Shown piece after piece: positions 51,401-61,600 of a DNA stretch of 64,000 bases. The position numbers and the translations under genes are program-made. Within the stretch, counting starts at the first letter, position 1, and each line of letters starts with the position of its first letter. The notes beneath the pieces were generated by a model. It had not been told where the DNA came from, searched no databases, and worked only from the letters and a program-made list of their open reading frames with translations. The DNA is from Hippasteria phrygiana (Eukaryota > Echinodermata > Asteroidea > Valvatida > Goniasteridae): NCBI GenBank assembly GCA_037893225.1, contig JAZGUH010000375.1, positions 1,550,001 through 1,614,000 of the forward strand, in the 5' to 3' direction.

Positions 51401-53045
51401 ATGAAAAATCCAAGAAAAATCCATGAGAACCCTAGATCAACATCTGGTTTGTATTTGCCTAAAGGCACTCCCTTAAAATATCAATTTTTATTGGTCTATA
51501 TCTACTTTTACAGGTAAAAACACCTTTAGGACAACACCTCAGGAATTCCAGATTGCAAAAGAGATTCTTTAACCCTAACGTCACCGAATACTACAAAATA
51601 CTACTCGAGTAAACTGTATAGTATGCAGTACTTTTACTACACTAGCCTATGAGAATTGAGTAGTATTTTGTAGTACAGTGTACTGTACCCCAAGTGAATG
51701 CCTAGGACGTTGGGATTAAACATTCTGAAATCGCGACAAAACATCCTAAAATCAGGAAAAATTCTGACAAATCTCACCCCTATTTTTTTTGGGGGGGGGG
51801 GGGGTATCTATTATCAGAGGTAACGTACATATATTACTTGTGGAAGTCATATTATAGATAATGGCATGTTGTTGATTGGCTGGAAGCCTTTGAACAAGCC
51901 TTTGAATAATTTTAGCTCTTTGACCGGCACGGCACAGAATATGCTCAGTGAGCATTTTGGAGTTCTTAGACATTTCTACCATAACAAATTTCAGCTGGTT
52001 CCATGCCTTCATTGTCATTGTGACTTTGTATTCACAAGATGGGAATCAGACCAAATTTGTAATTTCCCAAATCCTCCAGATTGATGGGAAAAAAAATAAT
52101 AATCTGCAAATACAATAGAAATCAATTAAACACAATTAAAAAAAAGATTATTCTTGCTTCTTTTGGGGGGAAAAAAATGAAGAAAAAACCAGGAGATTTT
52201 AACCCTTGAACCAGGCGCGTTAACCACTAGGCCATTGGCTCGACAGCAGTCGCAATTATATATTATATGGAGTTGGCCTGCAAGTACAATACAAGAGGGC
52301 GCTATACAATTTTTCGGCATAATCACAACAACCATAAATATGCTTTATAAATATTCAAGCATTTTGTGTATAAAAGTTTAGTGTGCAAAACTGCATTTTT
52401 GTCAGCAGTCATTAAAAATATTAATGCAGACAAGCTGCACAGAAATATAAAAATGTATCAGGAGGGGTAATTCAACATGAGTTTTCGTGACAAATTTTGA
52501 CTCCTCAAAAGTTGTGATTTGTGGAATATTTTATCATGGGGATGGGGTGGGGGAGGGAGAACCTCTTTTCCAAGCATTACATCACCACTATCTAGGCTAC
52601 ATGTATATCACCTGAGTGGGATGGGTTCAGCTCCTCCAAAAGCACTCACGCCACTGACATTCCCTCCTTTCTTGACAAGCTCTCGGATAAGCGTCTGGCT
52701 GGAAGCATTGTCCAAATCCACCGACAGTCTGTACGGGCCTTCGTAATTATCTGTGTCAGCAGAACCGTAGCCTTTGGAATCTGCGAAATTCAGGTAAAAG
52801 AGGAATCGCTCCAGATCGGCGATGCCATGGGGTGTGCTCAGGAAGATAACATCCGGCTGGAGCGTCGCGATGACATCACCGACTTCTTTGGATGTATCGT
52901 GAAGGAGCTGTGCCTGGTGTCGTGACGTTTCATTGGTTGTGCCGAGGCTGTTGAAGTACGTTGGGTCAAAGGCAATTCCCCCGTGAGGAAGAACAAAAGC
53001 TCCGACAATTTCTCCTGGATTTCCAGCGGGAGGTTCGTCAGCCAT
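47229..53045 (-). CDS. LigB-type extradiol dioxygenase-like protein, paralogue 2 (no signal peptide)
   Basis: Four exons (52612-53045, 51180-51304, 49402-49532, 47229-47444) give 906 bases, 301 residues. Exon 2, 3 and 4 lengths (125, 131, 216) and all phases equal those of paralogue 1, so the pair arose by tandem duplication after the introns. Motifs are LPHGGI (His21), STPHGI (His73), ISADLAHKHDKDGPFGF and YTGLVMLHG. The N-terminus MADEPPAGNPGEIV lacks a hydrophobic run, so this product is probably cytosolic. The loop after HGGI is three residues longer (FNSLGTTNET). Introns are unrelated to those of paralogue 1. A MITE lies about 40 bp upstream of the ATG. Confidence 0.88.
47445..48438. other. 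Intron, no gene
   Basis: AT-rich, with a G/C-skewed GGGAGGGGAAGGGAAG tract at 48255-48295. No exon. Confidence 0.5.
48438..48485. repeat. Poly-G run of about 48
   Basis: Uninterrupted G run, with poly-C stretches at about 48535-48550 and 48781-48820. Lengths may be unreliable. Confidence 0.9.
48486..49401. other. Intron, no gene
   Basis: Poly-C tracts and CTGGATACGCCACTAGTGC-type repeat ends around 49300. No exon is recognised. Confidence 0.5.
49402..49532 (-). CDS. LigB paralogue 2, exon 3
   Basis: 131 bases: ELLYKTLLSLGKR, VISADLAHKHDKDGPFGF, ends PFDD. Confidence 0.9.
49565..49720 (+). repeat. SINE family 2, diverged copy
   Basis: CCGTTCGAGTCCCACCCGAGT (tRNA 3' half), then GAGTACGCAGTGTTTATAAA and TACGTCGGTGAAGGGCC, as in 17860-17960. 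Confidence 0.7.
49721..50429. other. Intron, no gene
   Basis: G run at 49889-49904, (GAA)n at 50274-50291. No exon. Confidence 0.6.
50430..50890. repeat. Repeat with three TGACGTCATCATGACGTCA clusters
   Basis: GATGACGTCATCATGACGTCA at about 50482, a variant at about 50598 and another at about 50767, two of them preceded by TTTCAAAAATT and ATCATAGAAAATTAG/CATAAAAAATCACG words. The core equals a CRE half-palindrome. It may be a multi-unit dispersed repeat. Confidence 0.65.
50963..50992. repeat. Near-perfect hairpin
   Basis: GGCTGTTTCGGAAA and TTTCCGAAACAGCC separated by two bases. Confidence 0.85.
51180..51304 (-). CDS. LigB paralogue 2, exon 2
   Basis: 125 bases: WGEVIPLSFIPG, IIMTQPSRRNTQS, PELLHLG. 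Phase 2 in, 1 out. Confidence 0.9.
51368..51781. mobile_element. MITE family E, copy with insertion
   Basis: GTTGAGATTGGCC at the left, AATCTCACCCC at the right. It is interrupted at 51569-51719 by a TTAA-flanked element. Confidence 0.75.
51569..51719. mobile_element. TTAA-flanked CCCTAAC element inside MITE E
   Basis: TTAACCCTAACGTCACC at the left; GGACGTTGGGATTAA at the right. TACTACAAAATACTACT is mirrored by AGTAGTATTTTGTAGTA. The uninterrupted MITE at 14732 has GATTCTTGAAAAATTCTG here, supporting a TTAA duplication. Confidence 0.8.
51782..52611. other. Intron, no gene
   Basis: A minus tRNA-like fragment at 52195-52250 (GGCCTAGTGGTTAACGCG with GGTTCAAGGGTT) lacks an anticodon arm and is probably a SINE remnant. 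The remainder is AT-rich. Confidence 0.55.
52612..53045 (-). CDS. LigB paralogue 2, exon 1
   Basis: 434 bases from ATG to PIPLR with split Arg (phase 2). Carries the first two His motifs. Confidence 0.9.
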
Positions 53046-53084
53046 TTCTTGAGTACAGTGAACTACTGCACACCAGCCTTAAGG

Positions 53085-53437
53085 GAAAGATTTTACTTTA
53101 ATACCCCCTACCAAAATCGGTCAGGAACAGCAAATTTTGGAAAATAGCCATCCATCTGTATTCAGAATTGTATAAACACTTGGCACAACCTATAAATTTG
53201 AGAATTTATCTGGGAATTTTGTGTGCAATATAGGGGAAGAAAGTTTGTGTTTTCTGTGTTAGATGTTCTTCGCACAGTGTATGGTCACTCATTTTTACAT
53301 ATTTTGCTGATATAAATCTTGAAATAACAGGTTGTGCCACATATTTAGATAGTTGTTATCAAGGAGGGTTAATTATTTTCCAAGATTTTGCTGTTTCTGA
53401 ACGATTTTGGTGGGGGTATTAAAGTAAAATCTTTCCG
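53085..53437. mobile_element. MITE family I, copy upstream of LigB paralogue 2
   Basis: AGATTTTACTTTAATACCCCC at the left and GGGGGTATTAAAGTAAAATCT at the right, with CGGTCAGGAACAGCAAATTT mirrored. It occupies the proximal promoter or 5' UTR of paralogue 2. Confidence 0.85.
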
Positions 53438-53612
53438 CGTTGTTAACATGATTTTGCCCAAATCATGTTAAAGTGCATAATTTATTGTACTGTCATTATG
53501 GCTACATGTACGCGAATCTTTGCCTCATCAAAACAGACCAACAATGAATAACATGACACTTGACAGTTCTAGCCTAGGCCTAGGCCTAGGCCTACGCCTA
53601 CTGAACCCTAGA

Positions 53613-53643
53613 ACTATGGGGCTCCTACCGGTAGGAGCCCCAT
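53613..53643. repeat. 30-bp perfect palindrome
   Basis: The half TATGGGGCTCCTACC is followed at once by its exact complement. A (CCTAGG)n-like tract lies just before, at 53573-53597. Confidence 0.9.
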
Positions 53644-53730
53644 ATTTCTAGGGGTAGCTAGGGGTAGGCCTACTTATGTTTTGGTTGCATGTACTGTAGT
53701 CCGAGTAACTTGGACCCTTTATCGCCTTTT

Positions 53731-54242
53731 TTAAACATTTGGACATGATCTGGCGATAGTAGGGTCCCCTTGACCTTATGACGTCACCCCTGCGCGGGCG
53801 TACGTACGCAGGCACGCACGCACGCATGCGCGACAAGCCGTATGCCGGCGACTGTTTCCCATCCACTGTACCATTCATAAAACAGTCGTCGGCATACAGC
53901 TTGTCACGCATGCGTGCGCCTGCACAGGGGTGACGTCATAAGGTCAAGGGGTCACGATTTGAACTCCATGACAGCGAAAAGACATGTCTTACGGGTGTCT
54001 CTGTGAATTGAACTGTAAATTTCACCTTTTTTTCCGGATGGTAAGTGAACCTTAGTACCTCCACTTAATCATGGAACTCCACTTGTTCCACAGGTGGCGT
54101 ATCAATCTAGTATTTTGGTGGCGCTTTCCTTTAGGGTGAAATCCAATGTTTTTGTTTGGTCTTCGGACGTATTTAATTAATGAATAGGAAAACGCCGCAC
54201 AACACTTGGACCCTATCGCCAGATCATGTCCAAATGTTTAAA
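53731..54242. mobile_element. Element with 35-bp inverted ends enclosing a long hairpin
   Basis: TTTAAACATTTGGACATGAT at the left is mirrored by ATCATGTCCAAATGTTTAAA at the right. Inside, 53766-53951 is a near-perfect hairpin (GACCTTATGACGTCACCCCT arm) with arms of about 80 bp. Confidence 0.8.
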
Positions 54243-54243
54243 C

Positions 54244-54447
54244 GGAAAGAGTTCCATATCCGGACATCACTTGGACCCGGCCTCGTGCACAAAGTCTATG
54301 GGCCATGACAGAAAAAGTCAAAGTATTTTCAAAGATAAAGTTTTTTCCCTCCTAAATTTGTGTTTCTTCATCAGATTTACACTTTTTGGTAATGTTTAAG
54401 TCATATTAGGGGAAAATAAGTGATGGCCGGATATGGAACTCTTTCCG
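54244..54447. mobile_element. 204-bp MITE
   Basis: GGAAAGAGTTCCATATCCGG at the left and CCGGATATGGAACTCTTTCC at the right. Confidence 0.85.
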
Positions 54448-54949
54448 AGACAAGAAATAATAAAGTTTTACCACAGAGCAAGGAAACATACATTCTTTCT
54501 TTCTTTCGTTAGTTATTCATATATTTATTAATTCTGAATTTATGATATTCAATTGTGGAGAGCCACCTTTTGCAAATATCATTAAGAACAAACATAACTG
54601 TACATTATGGCACAAAACTTTTTCTCAGAGAAATTGAACATTAAAAAGTATTTCAAAATAAAAAAATAAAAACAATTGTTATTTACTATCATATTTATTG
54701 CAATTTTATTCATCTTCAATGATATAATAATCAATATATAATAAAAAACAGATTTTGTTTTCAAAATCATATTACTGGGTGTGTCTTACTTTGTCACTGA
54801 CACTGAAGTAGCAGTTATGAGTATTACTAGTGAAACCATTGACAGAAACTAACACTTATCGAGTGGAGCAAAGTTTGATTTCATATATTTGTTAGATGCT
54901 TCATTTAGCTTCATTAAATCGTTCAAGTACAACATGACTGTTACTTTAT
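54448..54949. other. Intergenic, no gene
   Basis: Strongly AT-rich; nothing recognised. Confidence 0.6.
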
Positions 54950-54952
54950 CTT

Positions 54953-55215
54953 TAGCTAAATGAGTAAATGAGCAACAAAAAGAGCAACGAATTCAGTAAA
55001 TAAGCAACGAAATGAGTAAATGAGCATCGAAAAGAGCAAGAAATGAGCAAATGAGCAGCGAAATGAGTAAATGGGCAACAAAAAGTGCAAGAAATAACTA
55101 AATGAGCAGCGAAATTAGTAAAATGAGCAACAAAAAAGAGCAAGAAATGAGCGAATGAGCAGCGAAATGAGTAAAATGAGCAATACAAAGAGCAAGAAAT
55201 GAGCGAATGAGTATT
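54953..55215. repeat. Minisatellite AAATGAGCAACGAAATGAGT
   Basis: About ten or more interleaved units of AAATGAG, GCAACGAA and AGAGCAAGAAATGAGC. Confidence 0.9.
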
Positions 55216-56139
55216 TATAGTTGTAATAATTTGATTTGGTAATAGGATTTATGCATAGAGGTTAATAAGCATTTTGTCGTTAAGTAATAATGTCGCTGCA
55301 TGAGGGGAAAATCGGACATTGGCATCGCGTCCAAATCGTGATGGTAACCATTAGAACCCAAACAAAACACCGGAAAATATTTCGAAGGCTTACACGGCTT
55401 GCCAAACTTGTTAGTTCTATCATTTACCCTCAGCTTGGACACTATACAGGTCTGAAATCCTAAATCGAGCAGTCATTTTAAAGTAAGTCTAATGTACAAC
55501 CATATGACTGACTTAAGTTAATCCATTCACGGCTGGGTTAATTTCGATGTTGTTTCTTTCACACGAACACGGAATTTCTGGGTAAAAGTGATGGTCATTG
55601 ATCATTATCCCAAAATGTAGGTGTGCTATGCCCTGCGGTCCCAACACAGACGAAGTACTCCCCAAAAGAAAAATGATATGTTTGTCCCGAACACGAGGAA
55701 CACAGACAGGGTACCCTTTTAATTCCTTGACCCTAACCCATCGATGAACTATGTAATCATTTAATGCAGACCAAAATTACCGTAGGGTGATTAAAACTTA
55801 ATAAAAACATTGTCCTCTTCGCCATCATTACAACATAATTACATATTTGTACTGATCTCCCACAATAATATTGCAACCAACCTCTTAAAAAACCCTACAC
55901 AGTACATCCTGTATAATCCTCTTATCTATTGTGACCACTGACCCTGACACACTGACCCTGATCCACAAATTCCCTCCTCGAATCTAGCCACACCCCCTCT
56001 GCAATCCCTATACAACGTGCACAAAAAAGGGGGCGGGGCACTACCTATACTGACCCACTGCACTACTGGGGGGGGGGGGGGGTTCAACCCCTTCATGACC
56101 CGCCCCCTAAATACAACCCAGTAAAGGAGGACACTCTGT
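55216..56139. other. Intergenic, no gene
   Basis: No exon recognised. A G run lies at 56068-56082. Confidence 0.6.
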
Positions 56140-56400
56140 CACTACCTGCTGGGTATTGATATGCGTTCTGTTGGACAAGCGGCGTAGCCAAGGCTGTCTC
56201 CATAGGGGGGGGGGGGGCTGGATGTTACAGAGGGGGCGCTCACAGTGTTTTTCTGTATAATAGGCCTACTATATTTTTCTGCGTTTGCGAAATTTTCAGT
56301 GGGGGCGGACAATTTTTTTATATGGGGGGGGGGGCTGCGCAACCACCCCCCCCCCCCCCCCCCCCCACGCCCCCCTTAGCTACGCCACTGTGTTGGACGC
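56140..56400. repeat. Poly-G/poly-C repeat with GTAGCC words
   Basis: GGCGTAGCCAAGG, a G run, CTGGATGTTACAGAGGGGG and GCGCTCACAGTGTTTTTCTG; the last parts match 18330-18390 in reverse. A dispersed repeat family. Confidence 0.65.
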
Positions 56401-57930
56401 ATCAAGGACGCACCCCCTTTTGCAGAAAAAAATTACAAAAACTTTACTTGGTCCGAAAGATTTGGACACGGGAAATGTTCTATATAGGGCTGTGCATCCA
56501 AACCGGGTACCCTATATTATTTCCAAAGAGTGAAAATTCACTCTATTCGAGTGAAAATTCACTCCCACAGTCTGAAACTATGGACCAGACGTTTAAGAGT
56601 GAAATTCATTCAATCGAAAAGATCGAATTTTCACTCAAGTGGCGACTGAATTGGTTCTTTTTTTAGAGTATTCAATCTAAAAACAGAGTGATTTTCACTT
56701 TAAATCGTCTAGTCCCTAATTTCACTCTTTGGGATTTAGAGAGTACCCGACCGACAAATAATGTCAAGAACCGGTTTCAGATTTTGAAATCGAGTAGTAC
56801 TCGGAAATATAATAATAACAACGGAAATATGTATTACTTATTAATTTCTCCGACAATGAAAAAAAGTGTTTGAATGTCATTTGTGAGGAATTTTCAAAAT
56901 GAAAACCCCTGTGCACGGAAAAACAAAACAGAATATAACGTCTATGACGCTTGCGAAAATGCAATTGCACAGTAAAGCCGGAGCTCACTACACACTTAGG
57001 CCCTACATCTTGCTGCATTTTTGATGTACCGATGTGGTAGTGTTAACGTCCGAACCTTCAGGCCTATACGAACAATATGAACAGCAATTTCCGAGATTGA
57101 ATTTTTGGGATTGGCTTTCTTTAACGGGTACCCAGGTAGCCGTGTTTTTGTTTTCAATCGGGTACCCGATTCCCACACTATCCGTAAATGGCATAAATGC
57201 GCACCCGTACCCCTATAAGATGTTCATGGTACCCGGTACTATACGACACCCATAATTTTACGCTAGCTAATGTGCGGTATGCACAAACGGTATGTCCATC
57301 CATATGACTGGCATATGAAACAGAAAAGCAAGTGTTTGCTTGGACTGATAACCTCGAGTCCGCGTGCCATACATCGATTGTTGTGAATTTATCGCAAACT
57401 TGAAGTATAGCAGGTCTACCATTGTAACAAAATATCACAGCAAACCCAAAGTTCACACTTCGTCATGCAAAACGTTTGGTCCGCAGAGTATAAGCAAAAG
57501 TATATGAAATATCGATTAAAAGGAATACATTCATTAAAGTGGGTTTAACAATCACCTTCAAACAGCAAGAAAGGGTGTACTTCTGTGGTAGAAAAAATTA
57601 TCACCGGTTGCATCTTTTTCATGATTAGAAACGCTCCAAAATTCGTTACCTCGGTAGGCCGGACGTAGCTATAGGGACTGCGAGAAAACCCCGCTAGTAG
57701 CCAGGGGAGTTTTTCAATCCTTGAATTGGTTCAAGAGTGCGAGCCACCATCGGAACGTACACGCAAAGTACTGTTTGGAGTGACAAAAATACACACAATA
57801 AAACTTGTCTCGAGCACCAGAATCCGCGGGAAAAAGGCGGAGAGATATCCTCGCTTCCATTCCTTTGGAAATAAGCGGGAAGCAAGTACGACAGGCGACC
57901 TTTTTGCCAGAGAATAAGAGAGGAAACAAA
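56401..57930. other. Intergenic, repeat words only
   Basis: AAAATTCACTC/GAGTGAA words at 56520-56720 and GGGTACC words at 56500-57240 suggest worn repeats. Nothing coding. Confidence 0.5.
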
Positions 57931-57933
57931 TAA

Positions 57934-57948
57934 CATGGCTACGTCGGG
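57934..57948 (+). other. Possible short first coding exon
   Basis: ATGGCTACGTCGG followed by a strong GTAAGT donor in a GC-richer setting (57650-57950). It might be the first exon of a gene to the right, but no partner exon is recognised. Low certainty. Confidence 0.2.
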
Positions 57949-57949
57949 T

Positions 57950-59150
57950 AAGTTGCTTTCAGGTTTTTTCTTCGAAGTATAGGAGCCGACATAATATGAT
58001 CCAGACTGGAGAGGGAAATTCTTTCCCATGGTTTTGCTTCAATCTACGACCGCTTGCATTTACTTTAGGCACCGTTCTGGACCAGTTTGGAGTTTTAAAT
58101 CGGTTTTCTAAGGTAAATTGTACCCCACATCCCCGCCCTCCCAGTTGGCCAACGGCGACATAACGCAATTAGTATACAGGCCTAACGCCTGCAAGTAGCC
58201 TATTGGCGAATTTGAGTTACCGCAGATTACTATTCCTAGTTTGTAATACATAGTTGTTGCTGAAGGACAATAACTGTCATCGTAAAACGGAAGTTGTCTA
58301 TTTATCCAGACCCATTTGATTTTGTTTTCAATTTGGCGGCCTGCGTAACAGCCGTAATTTCACGTTCTACTTTGCAAACGCAAGAGTGTACGTGACGTGT
58401 TTCCGGTTATTGATTGGCTACTCACGCTTGCGGCGCATATCGCCATGCGATGAAACAGGAACACGCTAAAAAGACATAACATTCGTTCATCTGACGGCCT
58501 GGATTGATTACTGCTCGGGCCATTACTAACGACTAACGAGGCAGGCCTACTTTCTAACGGTTAGCACTTTTGGGCTATCTGTCGTTCATGAGACATGGTG
58601 AATCTACATGACGCATGTGGTGTATTAAAGCAATTTGTGATCCTTACCCTCAATGCAAGTTAACATTTTTCCCGACTGTTCTGTGGAAGACTGGACATTT
58701 AATTGACTTCTTAGAACAAGTCAGAATTGCATGCAGTAAATACCCAACTGTAGCGTGATCTGCTATAAAGTGTCTGCATGTGAATGCAATCAACTCTTCA
58801 GAAAACGTAACGTTAATTTGTTTGTTTGTTTGAGGAAATTGACAACCAGCATCTGGTTTAGTCATTTCTAAACAGTTAGTTGAACCAACATGTCAGTTGA
58901 AGAATACTGTAACAGGGAGGCATTACACCCGAGGAACGTGAACAAATATTCACTACAACCGAATAACTGCTAAAAAGAAAGACATGTTGCGAAAAATGGG
59001 CAAACGACTTGTGCGTAACATCATCGCTGCTTCAAAACAACTAAGCCAGAAGAAGTTGTATTGCTATCTTGGACACACGGTCTGATGGAAAATTCAACCG
59101 TAACGCCAAAACGCATACCAGAAATAGGCGTACCTTGTTTCATGCATTTT
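57950..59150. other. Upstream DNA of the GPCR, no gene
   Basis: 58260-58450 is an inverted copy of sequence flanking the element at 61601-62683 (ATTGATTGGCTACTCACGCT). Otherwise nothing is recognised. Confidence 0.55.
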
Positions 59151-59152
59151 AT

Positions 59153-59164
59153 TATAATATAAAA
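59153..59164 (+). promoter_or_regulatory. Candidate TATA box of the GPCR
   Basis: TATAATATAAAA, about 90 bases before the start codon. It is a weak prediction because the region is AT-rich. Confidence 0.35.
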
Positions 59165-59255
59165 TTTCGTCTCTGGTGGAAGTTGAATTTGTTTGACATG
59201 TTTGTACCGAACATTGAAAATCCTTGTGGCAGTGCGAATTAATTAAGCTACCACC

Positions 59256-60260
59256 ATGGAGAACTCTACGGTGCCAACGTCGGACAAACCCTGCTGCTCC
59301 GTTACACCCACTGAGCGTGTTGTCTTTCTGGTCGTCGATGCTGTTCTGTTTCTGACCATCACCTTTGGTAACACCCTGGTCATCCTCTGTGTAGCTACCT
59401 ACAGCCGTCTACAGACCCCCACCAACGTGTTCCTGGCGAGTCTCGCTGTGGCCGATCTTTTCGTTGCATTCGTCTGCCTACCCGTGGACGCGTTCTTTGC
59501 CATGGGTTTGATTCCCACCGTGTCCCCCTGGGTTTGTATATCAGGGAGTATGATGACTATTGTCGCCTTTTCGGTATCGCTGAACCACATCACTGTGGTG
59601 GCTTACGATCGTCTCTTGGCCATCACCAAACCTTTGAAGTACAGACAGCAGATGACTTCGCGAAGAGTGACCCTGCTCATCGCAGCGTCATGGGTAGCCA
59701 GTACGCTCTTTGCTTTGTTGCCGTTTTTCGGCTGGAATAATGTCCACCACAACTTTTCCTACTGCGATTTACTGTATATTCAGTCGTTCAGTTATCGCTG
59801 TGCTGCAATTGTGTTTGTCGCTCTCATTCCAATAAGCCTCATGGGATACATGTACTCTGTGATGTTTCGTGTAGCGAGACAGCATAACAGACGCATCGCG
59901 GCCGAAAACAGGGTCTTCAATCAAAGAGGGGAGCGATCCCTTGCTCGTGATTTGAAAGCGGCGAAAACTGTGGCTGTCATTTTAGGGACGTTTCTTATCA
60001 CGGTAACCCCTGCCACTATTATCAGCGTGGCCGATGCAGTATTTCCAGCGAGCAATCTCTTCATATATGAGATCATCTGCTTTCATATTCTGTTCAGTAA
60101 CTCGGCCATCAACCCTGTCACGTACGCTCTCCGCAGCCGAGAGTTTCGCATTGCGTTCATCAAACTGCTCGGCAGAATCTTTCCTTGCAAACGGTGGCAA
60201 GAGATGGTTGTACGAGCAAACCAAAACCCAGTTGAAGATGCAGAACTAGTCAGGAACTGA
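59256..60260 (+). CDS. Class A (rhodopsin-like) GPCR, intronless, orphan
   Basis: 334 residues with seven hydrophobic segments. An in-frame TAA precedes the ATG, and TACCACCATGG is a strong Kozak site. Landmarks are Asn39 (1.50), Asp67 in LAVAD (2.50), Cys94 and Cys170 for the usual disulphide, Trp146 (4.50), Pro192 (5.50), Pro252 (6.50) and NPVTY at 286-290. Asn3 is a glycosylation site. Asp-Arg-Leu (118-120) replaces DRY, and Val250 takes the place of the toggle Trp of CWxP. Thr101 stands at 3.32, so amine binding is unlikely. FGWNN (158-162) and the AAKTVAVILG stretch recall adenosine receptors, but the ligand cannot be assigned. Cys311 could be palmitoylated. Confidence 0.93.
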   Translation: MENSTVPTSDKPCCSVTPTERVVFLVVDAVLFLTITFGNTLVILCVATYSRLQTPTNVFLASLAVADLFVAFVCLPVDAFFAMGLIPTVSPWVCISGSMMTIVAFSVSLNHITVVAYDRLLAITKPLKYRQQMTSRRVTLLIAASWVASTLFALLPFFGWNNVHHNFSYCDLLYIQSFSYRCAAIVFVALIPISLMGYMYSVMFRVARQHNRRIAAENRVFNQRGERSLARDLKAAKTVAVILGTFLITVTPATIISVADAVFPASNLFIYEIICFHILFSNSAINPVTYALRSREFRIAFIKLLGRIFPCKRWQEMVVRANQNPVEDAELVRN

Positions 60261-60549
60261 ACCTGTGCAGAAACGACTGTCTTTGCACTCGAAACTAGAA
60301 ATAATGCTGTAGGCTACACCACACATTTTTGTCAGTATGTGATAATTTACCAACAGACACTGATGCTCGTTAATTGGTTACAAGTAACCGTAACATGCAT
60401 GAACATCGACACCATGGAAATGTCATTTCAACAAGTATGTCAGTGCACCTCTGTTCTGTAGTTAACAAGATTTCCCGCCGACACTCAAAACCATTGGTGT
60501 ACCCATTCTTGTAGGATGCGGTGGACGACAAAATTCTAAATATTCTGAA

Positions 60550-60555
60550 AATAAA
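60550..60555 (+). terminator. AATAAA poly(A) signal for the GPCR
   Basis: First AATAAA after the stop codon, about 290 bases downstream. Confidence 0.5.
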
Positions 60556-61139
60556 TGACTCTTTTTTCGCCTGAGATTCTTTTAAGATGGGGTTGGAAGA
60601 CAGGGGAAGGGAGAAGGGGTTATATTATACCAGTTGCAAAGTTGTGGTGCCCTTTCAATCGATTCAAACAAATTGTTCGTATCAAAATGTACATTAATGG
60701 TTGGATTTTTCTTTTATTCTACCACAATGGCACAACCCGACCACTGGATACTTTGCCACCCTCCAAAAATGGCAACGAGCGAGGGGGGGGGGGGGGGGGG
60801 TTCGACCCCCAACCCCCTGTCTGATCCGCCCCTGAGAACCGTAGGAGAGTCTGAGTGAAAATGCAAAAGGATTTCAGTTTTCAAATTTTCAATTTCTTAA
60901 ATTTGAGGGAACGAATTATTGGATTTCTTTTTCACTTTTTTCTCCACCTGTCCCCTTTGGGGCTCCGTAGCAAAGCAATTCAACTGTTCTCTTTGTGATT
61001 CGGCAACATATCGCAAGAGTGCGGCGATATAACAAAATTATGGCGATATATAAACGCACTGTACGTATACTAGCCGGCGATATTATAACGCCGTAAAGTA
61101 CAACGATATATCGCAATAGTGTACGGCGATATTATACAA
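60556..61139. other. Intergenic, G run and CGATAT words
   Basis: G run at 60783-60800. Repeated GGCGATAT/ATATCGC words at 61005-61135. Confidence 0.6.
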
Positions 61140-61545
61140 ATAATGAATGTTTATGAGTGCGATGGTAAGAATAATTTCATGAGGTGACAGATTTAATGTT
61201 CCATTGGGCATTCCATATGTCACCGTCGGATTGCATGCATTGATTTCTTTGTGTACAACGTGCAGTTTTCCCTTCTCAGTCCCGCATAAAACCGCGACAA
61301 AAAGTTGTCAAGTTCCGAATCAGTTAGAGCTTCAATTATTATTCCTGCGTGTCTTGCACATTCCTCTAATCGTTTGACTGCATATTTGATTTGTCTCTTT
61401 GTGTTAGCAGCGTCAGCATCGCCTAAGAGTTCCAATATTTCGTCGTCTGTTAGCCGCGGTTCGGGAACATCGTCCGCCATTTTGTATGAATGACAGCCGT
61501 GTTGTAGCGCCACCTATAATGACCGTGAAATTCATTTTAGTGTGT
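61140..61545 (-). mobile_element. Crypton-like element copy
   Basis: The right-hand words of the family (AATAATGAATGTTTATGAG, GAGGTGACAGA) and the CGCCACCTATAATGACC left part surround an intact short open frame. Third copy of the 6640 family. Confidence 0.6.
61220..61513 (-). CDS. Crypton-like recombinase N-terminal fragment
   Basis: 97 codons. From Met12 (61480) the protein reads MADDVPEPRLTDDEILELLG, then ANTKRQIKYAVKRLEE and FLSRFYAGLRRENC. This layout resembles the DNA-binding N-terminal helix bundle of Crypton tyrosine recombinases and of host proteins derived from them. The catalytic R-H-R-Y domain is absent. It ends YTKKSMHAIRR then a stop, exactly where the domain should go on. It is probably a decayed element, but the unbroken frame is notable beside the broken copy at 6807. 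Confidence 0.55.
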   Translation of the reverse strand: MALQHGCHSYKMADDVPEPRLTDDEILELLGDADAANTKRQIKYAVKRLEECARHAGIIIEALTDSELDNFLSRFYAGLRRENCTLYTKKSMHAIRR

Positions 61546-61600
61546 TCCTGTATCATCGCATGTCCCTGCGGCATATGCACCGCAAGCGCAGCGTGAATAG

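Noticed and set aside
57694..58029. Minus-strand 111-codon open frame
   Set aside because: No family motif, no splice or start context. The region may instead be a promoter for a plus-strand exon.
59256..60260. Amine receptor assignment for the GPCR
   Set aside because: Position 3.32 is Thr, not the Asp needed for amine binding.
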